Below, in pieces: positions 35,201 through 42,480 of a stretch of 64,000 bases of DNA. The notes beneath the pieces are model-generated. The model made no database searches, was not told where the DNA came from, and worked only from the letters and a program-made list of their open reading frames with translations. The DNA is from Linyphia triangularis (Eukaryota; Arthropoda; Arachnida; Araneae; Linyphiidae): the NCBI GenBank assembly GCA_963978545.1, contig OZ021732.1:50015214-50079213 (forward strand). Direction: 5' to 3'. How positions within the stretch are numbered: the stretch's first letter is position 1; every line of letters starts with the position of its first letter. The translations under genes were made by a program, and so were the position numbers.

Positions 35201-36671
35201 ATGAACCTTCTAGAAAGTGAAGCGAGCCTGTCCTTGCGTAGCAATAAATTTTCAGCGAACTTGTGCTTACATATCAATTAAACTTTTCAGAGAGCTAATC
35301 GAGCTGTGTTTGTGCTACAATGAAACTTTTAGCAAGCAAAGAGAGCTTGATTTTGCATAGCAAACCCGTTCGCAAAGTGTCAAAAGCTAAAAAAATATAT
35401 ATGTTTTTTTTTATTTTTTTTTATTGTTTTTTTTAACAATTTATATCTTTTAAATTTACAAATAAAAATTATACAAGTTCAAATTTTAATTATTGTAATT
35501 GTAGTTAAATCAGCTACAATTTATTATATTTCTGCTACTAATTTCTAATTTTGCTGCTACATTTTCTCTTATTCTGCTCCAAAAGATAAATTTTGCTGCT
35601 CCAATTTTTTGCGAATCTGCTCCAAATGTTAAATTTTGCTGCTCCAAACTGGGCTTTCGCACTTCCCACCCCTGAAATATGAAAATGAGTTGAATTAGGA
35701 TTTTCCACATGCAGTATAAAGTGTATGAGCTTTCTCTGCAGACGACGGACCTCGATCGCGAGACCATTGGATCTCGAGACAGATACTTTACCGCTGTGCA
35801 AATGAGTACTCCAGTGCACAGAAGCTTTATCTGTTATTTGATGTCGCCACACAGCCTCCTCCCAGCGACGAAGGAACGATACTGTTGTTCTGATTAACGT
35901 CTGATCAGAGTTGGAGGTTTGGGATGCTAGTTGCATCGTTGTGCCCGCTTGTTGCTGTGTTGCACGCGAGTTGCGTATGTGATCGCTTGTTGCGATGAAG
36001 TTTCTCCTTTCAGAAGCGCCGATAGATGGCAGTATGATTCGTTTTGGTCCGGGTCATCAATAAAGCGTATGCAGCTTTCGCTGTGGGCCTCGATCTCGAG
36101 ACAGATACTTTGCCGCTGTGCAAAAGAGTACTCCAGTGCACTGAAGCTTTATCTGTTATTTGATGTCGCCACACAGTGTAATCTAATTGTTTGAGTGTGT
36201 GAAATGTTTGTTAATTGTAAAATTGATTGACTTGTATTTAAAATTTCACATGCAGTTCAGTTTTTATTTTTCTTGGAAGCTGTATCATATCTGTTGCATA
36301 CAGTATTTTATCCATTCCTTCCTGCACTCATACACTAGCACTTTTCTGTGTTGTTTAAATAACGTAAATTAACTTAAATAACTTTTGCACTTTGCTTTAA
36401 CCTTTGATACTGTTTGAAATCTACATCAAGAATTTGTTTATGAAAAATATGTTTGTAACCTCTTAGTCTTGTGGGGTTTATCATTAATGCATTCCAACTA
36501 ACATGCACTCTTTTTTTTTCTTTTTAGGTCATAGCTAATTACAAGGCAACTGTAGACACTGAAGCCTGTCCACTTACAGATGCTGAGCTGAAGATTATTT
36601 TTAGGAATAATGTACTAAATAATCCGACATTTAGTTTGAATGTAGACACATCTAAACTAGTTGAAACATAA
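14160..36671 (+). CDS. LYAR: LYAR, nucleolar C2HC zinc-finger protein (seven coding exons)
   Basis: Joining 14160-14284, 19666-19786, 23624-23731, 25069-25149, 25890-26049, 27034-27131 and 36528-36671 gives an uninterrupted frame of about 278 residues. All introns are GT/AG and phases agree at each junction. The N-terminus (MVVFTCDACGQSVKK) is the LYAR C2HC zinc-finger domain and is followed by the conserved CVSEDQRYGGKDY block. Residues about 100-150 match the vertebrate helical segment, a Lys/Ser-rich linker follows, and the C-terminus (PNGLSEKKLRKQ, then NNPTFSLNVD) matches the conserved LYAR tail. In vertebrates LYAR acts in the nucleolus in ribosome biogenesis and binds nucleic acid. The protein is shorter than human LYAR (about 379 residues), mostly in the charged linker. 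The AG directly before the start codon implies an upstream non-coding exon, not located. ATTAAA motifs shortly after the stop are candidate poly(A) signals. Confidence 0.92.
14389..14470 (+). repeat. Dispersed repeat copy with poly-G tract
   Basis: GGCCGTCGCTAAGAATTTC followed by a run of 15 G and TTGCCGACTAAAATCAAG recurs, diverged, at 41174-41290 (GGGCCGTCGCTACGAATTTC, G-rich run, TTGCCGTCTAAAATCAAGG). This is a repeat end of unknown class. Confidence 0.5.
16544..16996 (+). mobile_element. Miniature LTR element with tRNA-like LTRs (copy A)
   Basis: A 453-bp element with two direct repeats of 132 bp (16544-16675 and 16865-16996), both TGTGGTGGTCTCGTG...TACA, and a 189-bp interior. The interior starts TTGGTGACCCG, resembling a primer site for tRNA-Trp, and ends CTGGGAAGGGGCTA, a purine tract directly before the second LTR. 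Both LTRs contain a tRNA-like segment (see the separate entry). There is no ORF. The arrangement is that of a TRIM (terminal-repeat retrotransposon in miniature), which would need enzymes from a full-size element. Flanking ACATT occurs at both sides, but on the right it overlaps the LTR end, so the target duplication is uncertain. The two LTRs differ at over a dozen sites, so the copy is old. Confidence 0.72.
16600..16654 (+). promoter_or_regulatory. tRNA-like Pol III promoter inside LTR
   Basis: Box A TTGCCTAGTGG (16600-16610) and a perfect box B GGTTCGACTCC (16644-16654) are 33 bases apart, a normal tRNA-gene spacing. The segment between reads like the D arm and anticodon region of a tRNA, but no acceptor stem pairs, so it is not a functional tRNA gene. 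The second LTR keeps box A and has a weaker box B (TGTTCGACTCT). Activity is inferred. Confidence 0.6.
18041..18287. repeat. Long hairpin: 109-bp arms, 29-base loop
   Basis: The arm 18041-18149 is the reverse complement of 18179-18287 with about eight mismatches, only two of them in the outer 79 bases, and no gaps. The arms have exactly equal length. The LYAR transcript reads through it, so the intron RNA could fold into a long duplex. It may be a foldback MITE; no clear target duplication was seen. Confidence 0.8.
19666..19786 (+). CDS. LYAR: LYAR exon 2
   Basis: Acceptor CACAG ends at 19665. It encodes GNEYQDHIKCVSEDQRYGG and a Lys-rich stretch up to EKWIE, completing the second zinc finger and the most conserved LYAR motif. 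The donor is GTTAGA, weaker than usual, at 19787; phase 0. Confidence 0.9.
19787..23623 (+). other. LYAR intron 2 (3.8 kb)
   Basis: Half of the intron is the pogo-like transposon at 20437-22364. The rest is AT-rich with no other signal. Confidence 0.7.
20437..22364. mobile_element. Non-autonomous pogo/Tigger-like transposon
   Basis: A 1.93-kb element with terminal inverted repeats CAGTAAAAGCYCGATTATCY (one difference in 20), flanked by TA at 20435-20436 and 22365-22366. These ends are typical of pogo/Tigger elements. No transposase is encoded. The interior has many degenerate subterminal copies of motifs like TTCCGGAATAT and GGAAAATGTGCAATT, some inverted, and a run of 14 G near 21857. Mobilisation would depend on a transposase supplied elsewhere; whether the broken Tigger at 5136 is a relative is untested. 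Confidence 0.75.
23624..23731 (+). CDS. LYAR: LYAR exon 3
   Basis: Thirty-six codons, phase 0 at both ends, after TTTTTTCAG. It encodes HIKSTLATKTISGPLSGLLN through IPRKQSKFE, matching the vertebrate segment that ends in NVPRKKAKFQ. Confidence 0.88.
23732..25068 (+). other. LYAR intron 3
   Basis: Ordinary AT-rich intron with poly-T stretches; nothing else seen. Confidence 0.7.
25069..25149 (+). CDS. LYAR: LYAR exon 4
   Basis: Twenty-seven codons, phase 0, donor GTAAGT. It encodes NFLKNSLKIRNPRLIGEAWE then IFAQSTK, matching vertebrate NWMKNSLKV and VWNIFSEAS. Confidence 0.88.
25150..25889 (+). other. LYAR intron 4
   Basis: AT-rich intron; nothing else seen. Confidence 0.7.
25890..26049 (+). 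CDS. LYAR: LYAR exon 5
   Basis: A low-complexity linker rich in Ser, Asn, Lys and Ala ending KKARLEKQTDCK plus one base. It corresponds to the variable charged region of LYAR, so its assignment rests on matching splice phases and position rather than similarity. Confidence 0.8.
26050..27033 (+). other. LYAR intron 5
   Basis: AT-rich intron with a run of 21 T near 26637; nothing else seen. Confidence 0.65.
27034..27131 (+). CDS. LYAR: LYAR exon 6
   Basis: It completes a split Glu codon, then encodes MRTPSQFDWCEACEKILLDF and PNGLSEKKLRKQ. This matches the start of the conserved C-terminal module of LYAR. Donor GTAAAA, phase 0. Confidence 0.88.
27602..27866 (+). repeat. BEL 5' LTR
   Basis: 265 bp, TGTTACGTCA...CCTACA. 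TATATAT near 27729 may serve as a TATA region. Confidence 0.93.
27877..27894 (+). other. BEL primer-binding site
   Basis: TGGCGTCCGCGACTTTTG lies ten bases after the 5' LTR. It starts with TGG, as expected for pairing with a tRNA CCA end; I do not assign the tRNA. Confidence 0.65.
27915..33209 (+). CDS. BEL/Pao gag-pol polyprotein (1764 aa)
   Basis: A single ORF with the BEL/Pao domain order. A gag-like DUF1759 region is at about residues 115-260 (PRLELKRFTGEPKDFLAFW). Cys/His knuckles occupy about 345-415 (CIFCSKQNHFSSDC and later). The aspartic protease region has LLDSGSENSYI near 470. Reverse transcriptase runs about 720-930 with the catalytic box FYVDN near 891, where most reverse transcriptases have YVDD. 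RNase H-like Pao sequence follows (VFVDASKTAFVA near 1053, TFWTDSMVALYW near 1130). An integrase zinc-binding H2C2 motif spans about 1350-1388, then the integrase core with GVDLAG near 1415, YSDNGTNF near 1476 and DCESIINSRPL near 1555. A C-terminal DUF5641-type region completes it. The start is the first ATG after the primer site. The protein should be full length and could be functional. Confidence 0.93.
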   Translation: MTMEGENTKRKALRQSFTVCANNVEEVLRNDETTVNQLCLLQKQLLDKFSRLEAVQENIAQALLNDEDLATNYDEDFAKAETYRDRFCAVSTQLELKINMNIDASKSANAMEEKRKFKLPRLELKRFTGEPKDFLAFWSQFSKIHSDDNIPDEDKFQYLLQSVVPKSKAARLVESYPPTRENYSKVIVQLKDRFGRDELLVQIYVRDLLSLVMKNASGKGKVDLSELYDLLESKLLALESLGRTKEKFADFLEPLVESCLPEQVLRAWERSRSIDEASSGTADASVRSLERLMSFLRSEVQSEEMIILARSGLGVPQKNLPNRRDEEPSLPTNAVLINAGKEEGPAKFKCIFCSKQNHFSSDCFLAQKMSLKDKKSILIKNKACFKLNHSARFCRNKFIKCGFCDDKSHQSLMCPKKEDIKVEDIKVESDPSITVIGNTLSNQSEVSNIYLQTIMIKISHKNKELVLLCLLDSGSENSYITQRAIEKLNLTPVAKQIMLHGLFGGKQTGPKQHSLYNVEISSLKGDFSCKIPVLSENKICGCLPKVRNILVLSELKEKYIDVPDIYSSHYEIDLLIGADSIGLILTGMSITLECGLTAVETKLGYTLMGKIKENFREHVVMSVPAISERQLSKPVVSMLSTQLSTFNIKELWDLETIGIRDPVENLKGNMRYAKAIEQFENNLNVLPDGRYELSLPFKTESKLPSNKSLTLKRHKRMCQGIIDKDCLESYVAVFKEWERLKIIEKVPDNEIKNDGYYMPHRPVYTPSKTTKIRPVFDASARERSKPSLNDCLHRGPNLIELIPDILDRFRVYPIGISGDIEKAFLQLSITPKYKDFLRFFYPHESEKIIYRHCRVVFGVCSSPFLLAASIKHLLEHSPPQYRDLVNKLRHSFYVDNCVTGVFHAQEIHPFISKSEEIMKMGCFNLRAWESNVKGEGVTKSEGDTNVLGVVWNLDRDTLRCFIDKEQLGKTEQLTKRSMLSAIQRIFDPIGILTAATLQPKVWLQETWKLKLSWDDPLPPDLYNKFNKWFTDISLLEGLEIPRYCEANSSSDMHVFVDASKTAFVACVFLRSKTPFGIKLHLIRAKARVAPSKTVSIPRLELLDCCVGARLAKSIQKALDLPDLTTTFWTDSMVALYWIKHYGEWSIFVANRVREIGEITPSENWRHVPGHLSPADVLSRGCSPRYMLDSKWCEGPAWLIEDSKNWPTTEINCAVKEVDSERRKVKLCHINVNNEEWYSNKFSNYHSIIRLTAWIKIFLDNCRKTTENRATGKLSCTEIERAEKVLIRSEQSKFFPDPNCVPIINVFKDDEGLLRVKTRITERKDDHCFLSPILLPENCTLTVRLIQYLHHTNCHAGTQILLSIIREKYWILKARKTVRNIVRKCVRCRRYSAKPAVTEPVALPPDRVRDTNVFEVLGVDLAGPLFLQNGEKVWIVLCTCAVFRAVHLELITSLSTENFLLSFRRFIARRGRPKIVYSDNGTNFRGAVAEFKNLDWESIERETEIQQIKWEFIPPTAAWWGGWWKRLIRVVKDLLKCTLGNAILSYEELLTVLCDCESIINSRPLTYISEDSENLVAITPAMFLMSNSSLDVTDLDLSDFAKFQKRVKFRSKLLKDLRSRFRKEYLGLLVEKSQKPSSRFLTVGEVVLIENPNKKRLYWPLAKVLELIPGRDGKIRSLRLKCGNSIIIRPIQRVFPLEVQSEDIPVAVTTPSDVPDVTDDPVQDPVNAESIPDASADDIHGISRYGRKVKPPKRLDLLNVTLFFE
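33220..33235 (+). other. BEL polypurine tract
   Basis: AAAAAAGGTGGGAGTA abuts the 3' LTR and would prime plus-strand synthesis. Confidence 0.75.
33236..33500 (+). repeat. BEL 3' LTR
   Basis: 265 bp, apparently identical to 27602-27866; followed by the ATGTC target duplication. Confidence 0.93.
34440..35070 (+). repeat. Tandem array, about 125-145-bp units, five copies
   Basis: Five diverged units each carry CTCTGAAATTTTC (or a variant), CATAAGTAGTTTTGG and AAACAGAATGTTAAAA. The motif ATAAGTA or its variant recurs near 34480, 34606, 34735, 34880 and 35005. Confidence 0.7.
35165..35380 (+). repeat. Tandem array, about 60-bp units
   Basis: Units contain AGCGAACTTGTGCTTGC and CAATGAAACTTTTAGC variants. 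An inverted relative occurs at 56230-56350, where the neighbouring sequence also corresponds to that flanking this array. Confidence 0.6.
35717..36175 (-). mobile_element. Miniature LTR element with tRNA-like LTRs (copy B)
   Basis: Read on the minus strand, the 5' LTR is 36175-36061 (115 bp) and the 3' LTR is 35853-35717 (137 bp). Both start TGTGTGGCGACATC and end in a CACTTTA/CGCTTTA motif. The 207-bp interior starts TTGATGACCCGG and ends GCTGGGAGGAGGC, closely matching the interior ends of copy A (TTGGTGACCCG and CTGGGAAGGGGCTA). It also shares a stretch like ATCGTTCCTTCG before the purine tract. There is no ORF. The 5' LTR lost 16 bases between two GATC motifs inside the tRNA-like segment. 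Flanks (TACAC and TACTG) match only partly. Confidence 0.7.
36528..36671 (+). CDS. LYAR: LYAR exon 7 (last coding exon)
   Basis: Acceptor TTTTTAG ends at 36527. It encodes VIANYKATVD through NNPTFSLNVDTSKLVET and TAA at 36669-36671, matching the vertebrate C-terminus (ISKNPTFKLLKDK). The final intron therefore spans all the intron 6 insertions. Confidence 0.9.
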   Translation, partial: VIANYKATVDTEACPLTDAELKIIFRNNVLNNPTFSLNVDTSKLVET

Positions 36672-37494
36672 ATTAAATTTTTTTTAAAGTTTTAATATTT
36701 GTTTCATTTGTATCAAATTCTTAATCTTTTCAAATACATTTTAGATTAAACATTTCATACAGTGATAAATATCGGTGATCCTTTATTAGTAAAACCAGCT
36801 CAAGTCCCATAGGAAGCTCAACAACGTATGTGATTGCTGAATGTTATTCTTTGTTTTTAATGTAATTTTTTCTTTGATACATCATTTAGTCCTATAAACA
36901 TTTAGCCATAGTAATTTAGGACTTTTATGAAAGTAGTTATAAAACACTAATAGCCGTCTTTTAAGTATATCTCATTCAAATATATTCCTATGCATTATTC
37001 TAAGCACCATTATTTATAGCAATTCTTGAAAAGGACCTTCTTTCACCATTTCTCTGCTAACTTGAAAATCAAAATTCACCCATCATGCTAAAAACGCAAT
37101 TTAATTTTTTATGTTATCTTTCTGTCTCATGGGTTCCAAAACTGAAATATCCGGAATGCACATTCTTTTGGTGCTTCTATGAGCATGAGCACCGGCAGAA
37201 TTATTTTCAAGGGTTGCAAGATTGGTATTTTGCTTTAACCCTGATTTATTTAGTTGGCTATCTTTTTAAAATTTTATTTAATAGTTATGTACTAAATTTC
37301 TTATCTATTGAATATTTTAAAACCTATAACATACTTCTATTTCCAGTGAAACATACCACTGTTCTCCACATTTTTCTTAATTTTTAAAAGCTGGGGGGCA
37401 ATTGCATCTCCTTGCACCCTCTCTGGTGGCACCCATGCCTCTGAGGTATTTTACATTCCAATCTATTTTCCTATGGACATGTTTTTCATATATG
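36672..37494 (+). other. LYAR 3' untranslated and flanking sequence
   Basis: ATTAAA at about 36673 and 36746 are possible poly(A) signals. A repeat-end motif (CTCCTTGCACCCTCTCTGG near 37408) resembles ones near 15430, 48830 and 49530. No other gene is seen. Confidence 0.4.
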
Positions 37495-37850
37495 CAGGGA
37501 TGCCAGTTTTCCTCCTTTTGGAGGATTTCCTCCATTTTGGTTTTTATGTAACATTTTCCGTCTCTTTATCCCTGTCTTGAGGATCCACATTTTTCTGATC
37601 TGAACCAGTTTTTCCTGCAAAAAGTATACTTTTCCCTCTTGGCTCCCCTTTCCTCCCAAATTACTTCACTAACTCCTAATATTTGAAATGTAATTATTAT
37701 ATAGTATGAGAAATGTCATTGTATCTTTAAAATTATTGAATCATCCTTCCTGCATACTCTTTTGTTGAAATTATGTTTATTCCATCCGCGAGCTTTTTCA
37801 ACGAATTTTTGAATTTCCTCCTTTTTGCTCTCTGATCACTCTCATCCCTG
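37495..37850. mobile_element. MITE, copy 2 of a 350-bp family
   Basis: It is highly similar to 2309-2656, with the same CAGGGATG ends. The 6-base flanks are TATATG and TACATG (one mismatch), consistent with a 6-bp target duplication. Confidence 0.65.
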
Positions 37851-39411
37851 TACATGACAAGCATTATAAATATCCTTTTCTACATATTTAGGGCTCCCAG
37901 AAGTCTTTAAAAAGTTCTTAATTAATATCAATTTTAATGACAGGATCCCATTGTTTTGTAAACTTGGTCTTAAAAAGCTCTTTTTCCTTTAAAACTGAAA
38001 ACAATCCGAGTTTTATCTTCCTGACAATTTTTTTAATTTTATCAACAATTTCTAAACAGATGCTATAGCGCTAAACCACTCGAATAGCAGTCTCTCAGCT
38101 GCTAGCATTCATCATGGGTAATGCTTTTTCTAAAGGCTACACCGGAAATCTAATTTTTTTTTGAAATTTAAAACTAGCTTACACAATTAGCATTCACATT
38201 TCTGCTATTTGAGGAATCTACTATCAAGCATCTTCTAACAATTGACATGAAATTTGTGCAAGTTTTTTGTTTTGCTGACCAGTCGATAGAAGTTTCCAAC
38301 GTTTCTGTTGAAGTTAAATGGCCATTCCATAGAAATAAAACGTAGTGTGTCTTGCACTTAAAAGTTAGGTTTAATTAAAAAATTTGGGATTTAAAAAGTT
38401 TGATAAAATTCTTGTGCTTATAAAATCACCCTACTTAAGTGCTGTCTCATCAGACCATCACAAATTCTAAAACTTTGTTCTTATGAAAAAGATCTTTAAG
38501 CAAATATAATTTAAAAGTTGCCTAAATGTCCTGCATGTGACGGTGGATTGGTCCAAAGTGTTCTACTCTACATTTGTAACGAACTCTGATTAATCAGGTA
38601 TCCGATGTTTAGTAGTAAATTAGTATAGGTAGTTCTTATAAGAATTCGTTAATTTATCTCTGCACTATTCTTAATATAAAGAAAATTTATTATAATTTTG
38701 TTAGTTTTACACTAGCTTCCATTTTTTGATCAGATATCGTATGCTCAACTGCTAGTTAATTATGGTTGGGTGGTCAATTTTTATTCTTTTACTAATCCTG
38801 AAAAAAATATGTATTCTTGTGGAGATGTGTTGGAAATCGGTATTTCTCGATTTCATTTATAAAAATGTGTGACTATTTTGCTGATTTTTATGCATATTTT
38901 GGTTTTATGCATCTGGTATTGAAAGTTTACCAGTCAATCTATTCTTCTGGATATGTAAAAAATTCACCATTTTGACTCTGTTTTTACTTTTACTGCATCT
39001 TAAGAAAAGCATACTATTGGCTGTATTTTGGTACTATGGCTTGTACGTGAAAAATTAACCAATTTGGTTAAGCAAAAACTAAAGTTTTTCTTAATTCTTT
39101 ATCAAGCTAAATAAAATCCTAATTTGTCTGGTGATTAAGAATAAGTTTATTCAGTCTGAATATCCCTATTGTAGTTTGATCAGGATTATTTGGTAGCCAA
39201 TAGTTTCAATTAGCTTTGTAATTTTGGTAGGAATAGGTACGAGTTTTGATTGACGATTTACAGTTTTATTTGTTACTAGCTGAAGTATTCGGTATTGGCC
39301 GGTCCCAAACAGCTGTGGCTTGATTCATATTGGTTCAGTCTATTATAGGTTGTGAGTACTCTCAGTCTATTATTGAGTGAGTACTTTTTAACGCCTTAAC
39401 AACAAAAAATC
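37851..39411. other. Non-coding interval
   Basis: AT-rich sequence; no ORF of interest and no repeat recognised. Confidence 0.5.
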
Positions 39412-39830
39412 AGAATGAGGTTGCGTTCTCTGTAATCTGATTTAGTCAAGATACCTGCGGAAAAACCCCATTACAAATTGGTTCAGTAGATCTGATCTCA
39501 CATTATGAGCCCAGCCCCCTTCACCTCTTGCCTTGATTTTGTCATCTTAACTACCAAACATTGGAATGAAATTGTACTCCTGATGATCTGGATTAGGCTA
39601 GATACCTACAGAAAAAAAACTCTTAAAATTGCTTCAGTAGATCTCAAATTATGATCAAACCCCTTTTTCCCCCATATTCGATTTCACGATCGTGACAACA
39701 AAGCGTTGGAATTAAATTGTGTTCCTGTTAATCTGGATTAATCAAGAAATCTATAGAAAAAACTCAGTTCAAATTGGTTCAGTAGATCTCAAGTTATCTC
39801 TTAAAGTGACATGTTTCTCCCATGTCAACC
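39412..39830 (+). repeat. Tandem repeat, about 148-bp unit, three copies
   Basis: Each unit has a motif like TCCTGATAATCTGGATTA, then GAAAAAACTC, then TTGGTTCAGTAGATCTCA and an acidic, C-rich spacer. The ATCTG motif recurs at about 39435, 39586 and 39731. The copies are diverged. Confidence 0.65.
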
Positions 39831-40698
39831 AATATATATATATACATGCGGCTTAATCTTAAAAAAATATTTTATTACCGTTAACTTTTCCAAATCAAAA
39901 GATATTCTCCAAAACAAAGTAAGTTCTACTTTTATGCCTGTCAATTACATTTTTTGACACTAAATTGGAGAAGCATGGAAAATATTTCAAAATCACATTA
40001 TGCAGTTAGTTATAATTTTATCAATAAAATTTTTAGCACTTTTTTTGTTATAAAATATCTCTATCCCCCCCCCCCCCCCTTCTGCCTTTTTCTAAATACT
40101 CCTAAACTTGGTCGAAATATATGTGATAAAACAACTAAAATACTATAGCACCATCATCTGTCTTCTGCTTATAATGCACACAGGTTTTTGTTTTGTCTGC
40201 AGGACCAAAAGCCTAATTATTGGGCAAGTTTACAGGAGGGTGATCAAACTAAAACTAGTCTCATTGAACTGTATAACGTTTTGTTATAACTCTTGTTAAG
40301 TGCTTTAAAAATTGTTTTGAAGGACTTGCGATGTTATGGTTTGAAGGAAAAGGAACTTTTAAAACATCTGAAAAAAAAAATCAAAATCGCAGCATTTGGA
40401 CTTTAGAGGTAACCTCTTTCTCTGCACCATCCAAATAAAATATTTCATAGTTGTGAAATTAAAGATAAGTTATGACCTACACCTGAAACTCGTGTAGAAG
40501 TGACCTTATACTATCATATATATTCTGGACGGTGTTTTTTTTTTTTATGGTAAACCCTTTTTCTCCCTTCTTTAGATAAAACTAAAATTGATGTATGATA
40601 TACAAATTTAAAGACTAACAACTCCGCTTCTGACGAAAAATGTATTTTCAATCGCACATCGTGTTATAAGAAACACACGGCTGGGGTTCACTAGTAAT
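39831..40698. other. Non-coding interval
   Basis: Contains an AT microsatellite near 39833 and a C run near 40067; nothing else seen. Confidence 0.5.
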
Positions 40699-41145
40699 GA
40701 GGAACTTTCACGTTTATTGGTTTTATTTTTAAATAAAAGTAGAGAAAAAATCATGAAATACAATACTATTCTTTCAAAAATTTGAGCTCGGATAGATAGT
40801 TAAAAAAATATTTAGTTTTTAACTTTGCGATTTGGCGGGAAAAAGCCACTTTTGCGTGAAACGTCAACGAGCAGATAATGAACCAGTCTAAAACCTGTTT
40901 TAGACGAGAAATGAGTGTGGTTTCTCCTTCGTTTTGCGACTTTATCGCTGCGTAACCATGTCACGTTTTTTTTTCATGCGTTTTTGGTCACTTAACTATA
41001 GCTTTGATTTCGGCTAATTTCAAACTCGATTTTTGATTAATTGAAAGCATAAAGATAAAAAATAATTGCACTGCTCAAATATATTCGTTGGATAACACTA
41101 AAAAATACAAAAAATATTCATTTTCCTCACTTGTGCAAGTTCCTC
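40699..41145. mobile_element. Short inverted-terminal-repeat element, copy 2
   Basis: Ends are GAGGAACTTTCAC and the complement of GAGGAACTTGCAC. The body matches 3480-4083. No coding sequence. Confidence 0.55.
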
Positions 41146-41173
41146 ACTCAAATTGTTTTTTATATCATATGAG

Positions 41174-41290
41174 CAGGGCCGTCGCTACGAATTTCGTTTG
41201 GGGAGAGGGGGGGGGGGGAGGCGTAGACATTCCCTTTTGCCGTCTAAAATCAAGGCAAGTCTGATGAAAAGTCGAAAACAGCAATTAAGG
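41174..41290 (+). repeat. Dispersed repeat copy with G-rich tract
   Basis: Related to 14389-14470 (see that entry). It directly follows the 40699-41145 element. Confidence 0.5.
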
Positions 41291-42071
41291 TGTTAGTTGT
41301 TAATTTTTAATTAATATATAACTAAGGTAATAGTCTGGGAACTTGCACGGTTTTTTTTTACGTCTTTATCGGGATTTTTTTTTTTAATGGGAAAATAAAA
41401 TTCTATGGTTTTGTTTTTTTAGTATGTTATTATTGACATCTAATGGATAGAAAAAAATATATTTTTGACTTAATTTTACGTTACAGGTAACGCTTTATGT
41501 TACAGGTAAAAACCGAAATAACAAATTTATCATACAAAATACGGCCCATTATTATTTACAATGCGGTTAGATCTTTTTTTACATATTCTCATTTTATTCG
41601 TATTTTATATTTCTAATAAATAAGCATGTAATTTGCGAAAGATATTGGTGAACATTTTAGAGTTCAATATTTGCCCATAACATGTGCTCATAACCTAAGT
41701 ACGTTATATATAATCACACTTATTTTGTAGATGTTATTAAACAATTCAAAGAAAATTTAAAACAATAAAAATTTAACTTAAAACAATTAAAATACGATAT
41801 ACAAAGCAATAATAAACTTAGAATGGGTTAATTAAAATACATAAACCAGTCATCGCATATTGAGATATTTTGACTCAATTTTTTTATTAGAAGAGAGATT
41901 ACTGAGGAGGAGAGGATCATTAAATTTTTTAAGAATTTCATTTTCAGTTGCAATATAATTTTACTTCTTTCATGAAACTTTTGAACAAGAATAAGTAGTT
42001 TCATAAAAGTATGTTTTGGAAGAATAGGCTTAGAATAAAATTAGAGTATTCTCAGCCTTCTCTAAAAGTAT
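41291..42071. other. Non-coding interval
   Basis: Very AT-rich sequence with no recognisable feature. Confidence 0.5.
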
Positions 42072-42480
42072 TGTTGCGTGGTTGGGTTCGAAAGACTTAA
42101 AGCCAAAACTGATCAAAACTTGAAGAAATTTATTTCGATATAACTCTTCGCAGATTCTTTTACAACTCCAGAACTTTCCGTTCTAATAGACTCAATACAG
42201 CTCTTTACACAACAATGGAGCACAAACAGCTGTTAAAAACCAGATACACAACTGCTAAAATCGATGCAAAAGACAATGCAATACAGTTCACTTTCGGAAC
42301 TACTCCGAATGCTCACTGAAAGACAATTAACTAGATCACCCGCTCTCTTGGCCTTATATAGGAAAGCTAATCCGTCGCGAATCTTATAGCGGTAGAAATT
42401 TGGAGAATTTTCCAGATCGCAGTCAAAAAGCCCTATACAGGTACATGGGGACCTCAAGTGCCGCCAAGTTTGGCGACATT
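42072..42480 (-). repeat. Probable solo LTR of a gypsy-type element
   Basis: On the minus strand the segment has a TATA box (CTATATAAGG near 42360), GC-rich sequence after it, an AATAAA signal near 42135 and an end in CCACGCAACA. This is the usual anatomy of an LTR of 400-450 bp. The start is not fixed, no target duplication was found, and no internal coding sequence adjoins it. Confidence 0.45.

Larger units (their letters stand above)
33660..35674. mobile_element. hAT-like non-autonomous element with tandem interior
   Basis: The 2.0-kb element has inverted ends CAGGGGTGGGAA (12 of 12), followed by less exact pairing. AAATAT flanks both sides (33654-33659 and 35675-35680). Both ends are rich in TGCGCCAA-type or GCTGCTCCAAA-type repeats. 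The interior holds two tandem arrays (separate entries). No transposase is visible. The end sequence is typical of hAT elements, but the duplication looks like 6 bp rather than 8. Confidence 0.65.
27132..36527 (+). other. LYAR intron 6 (9.4 kb)
   Basis: Almost all of the intron's length comes from insertions: BEL/Pao (27602-33500), a hAT-like element (33660-35674) and a miniature LTR element (35717-36175). Without them it would be about 1 kb, like introns 3-5. Confidence 0.8.

Noticed and set aside
39412..39830. CRISPR-like array
   Set aside because: Eukaryotic sequence; units are long, diverged and without spacers.
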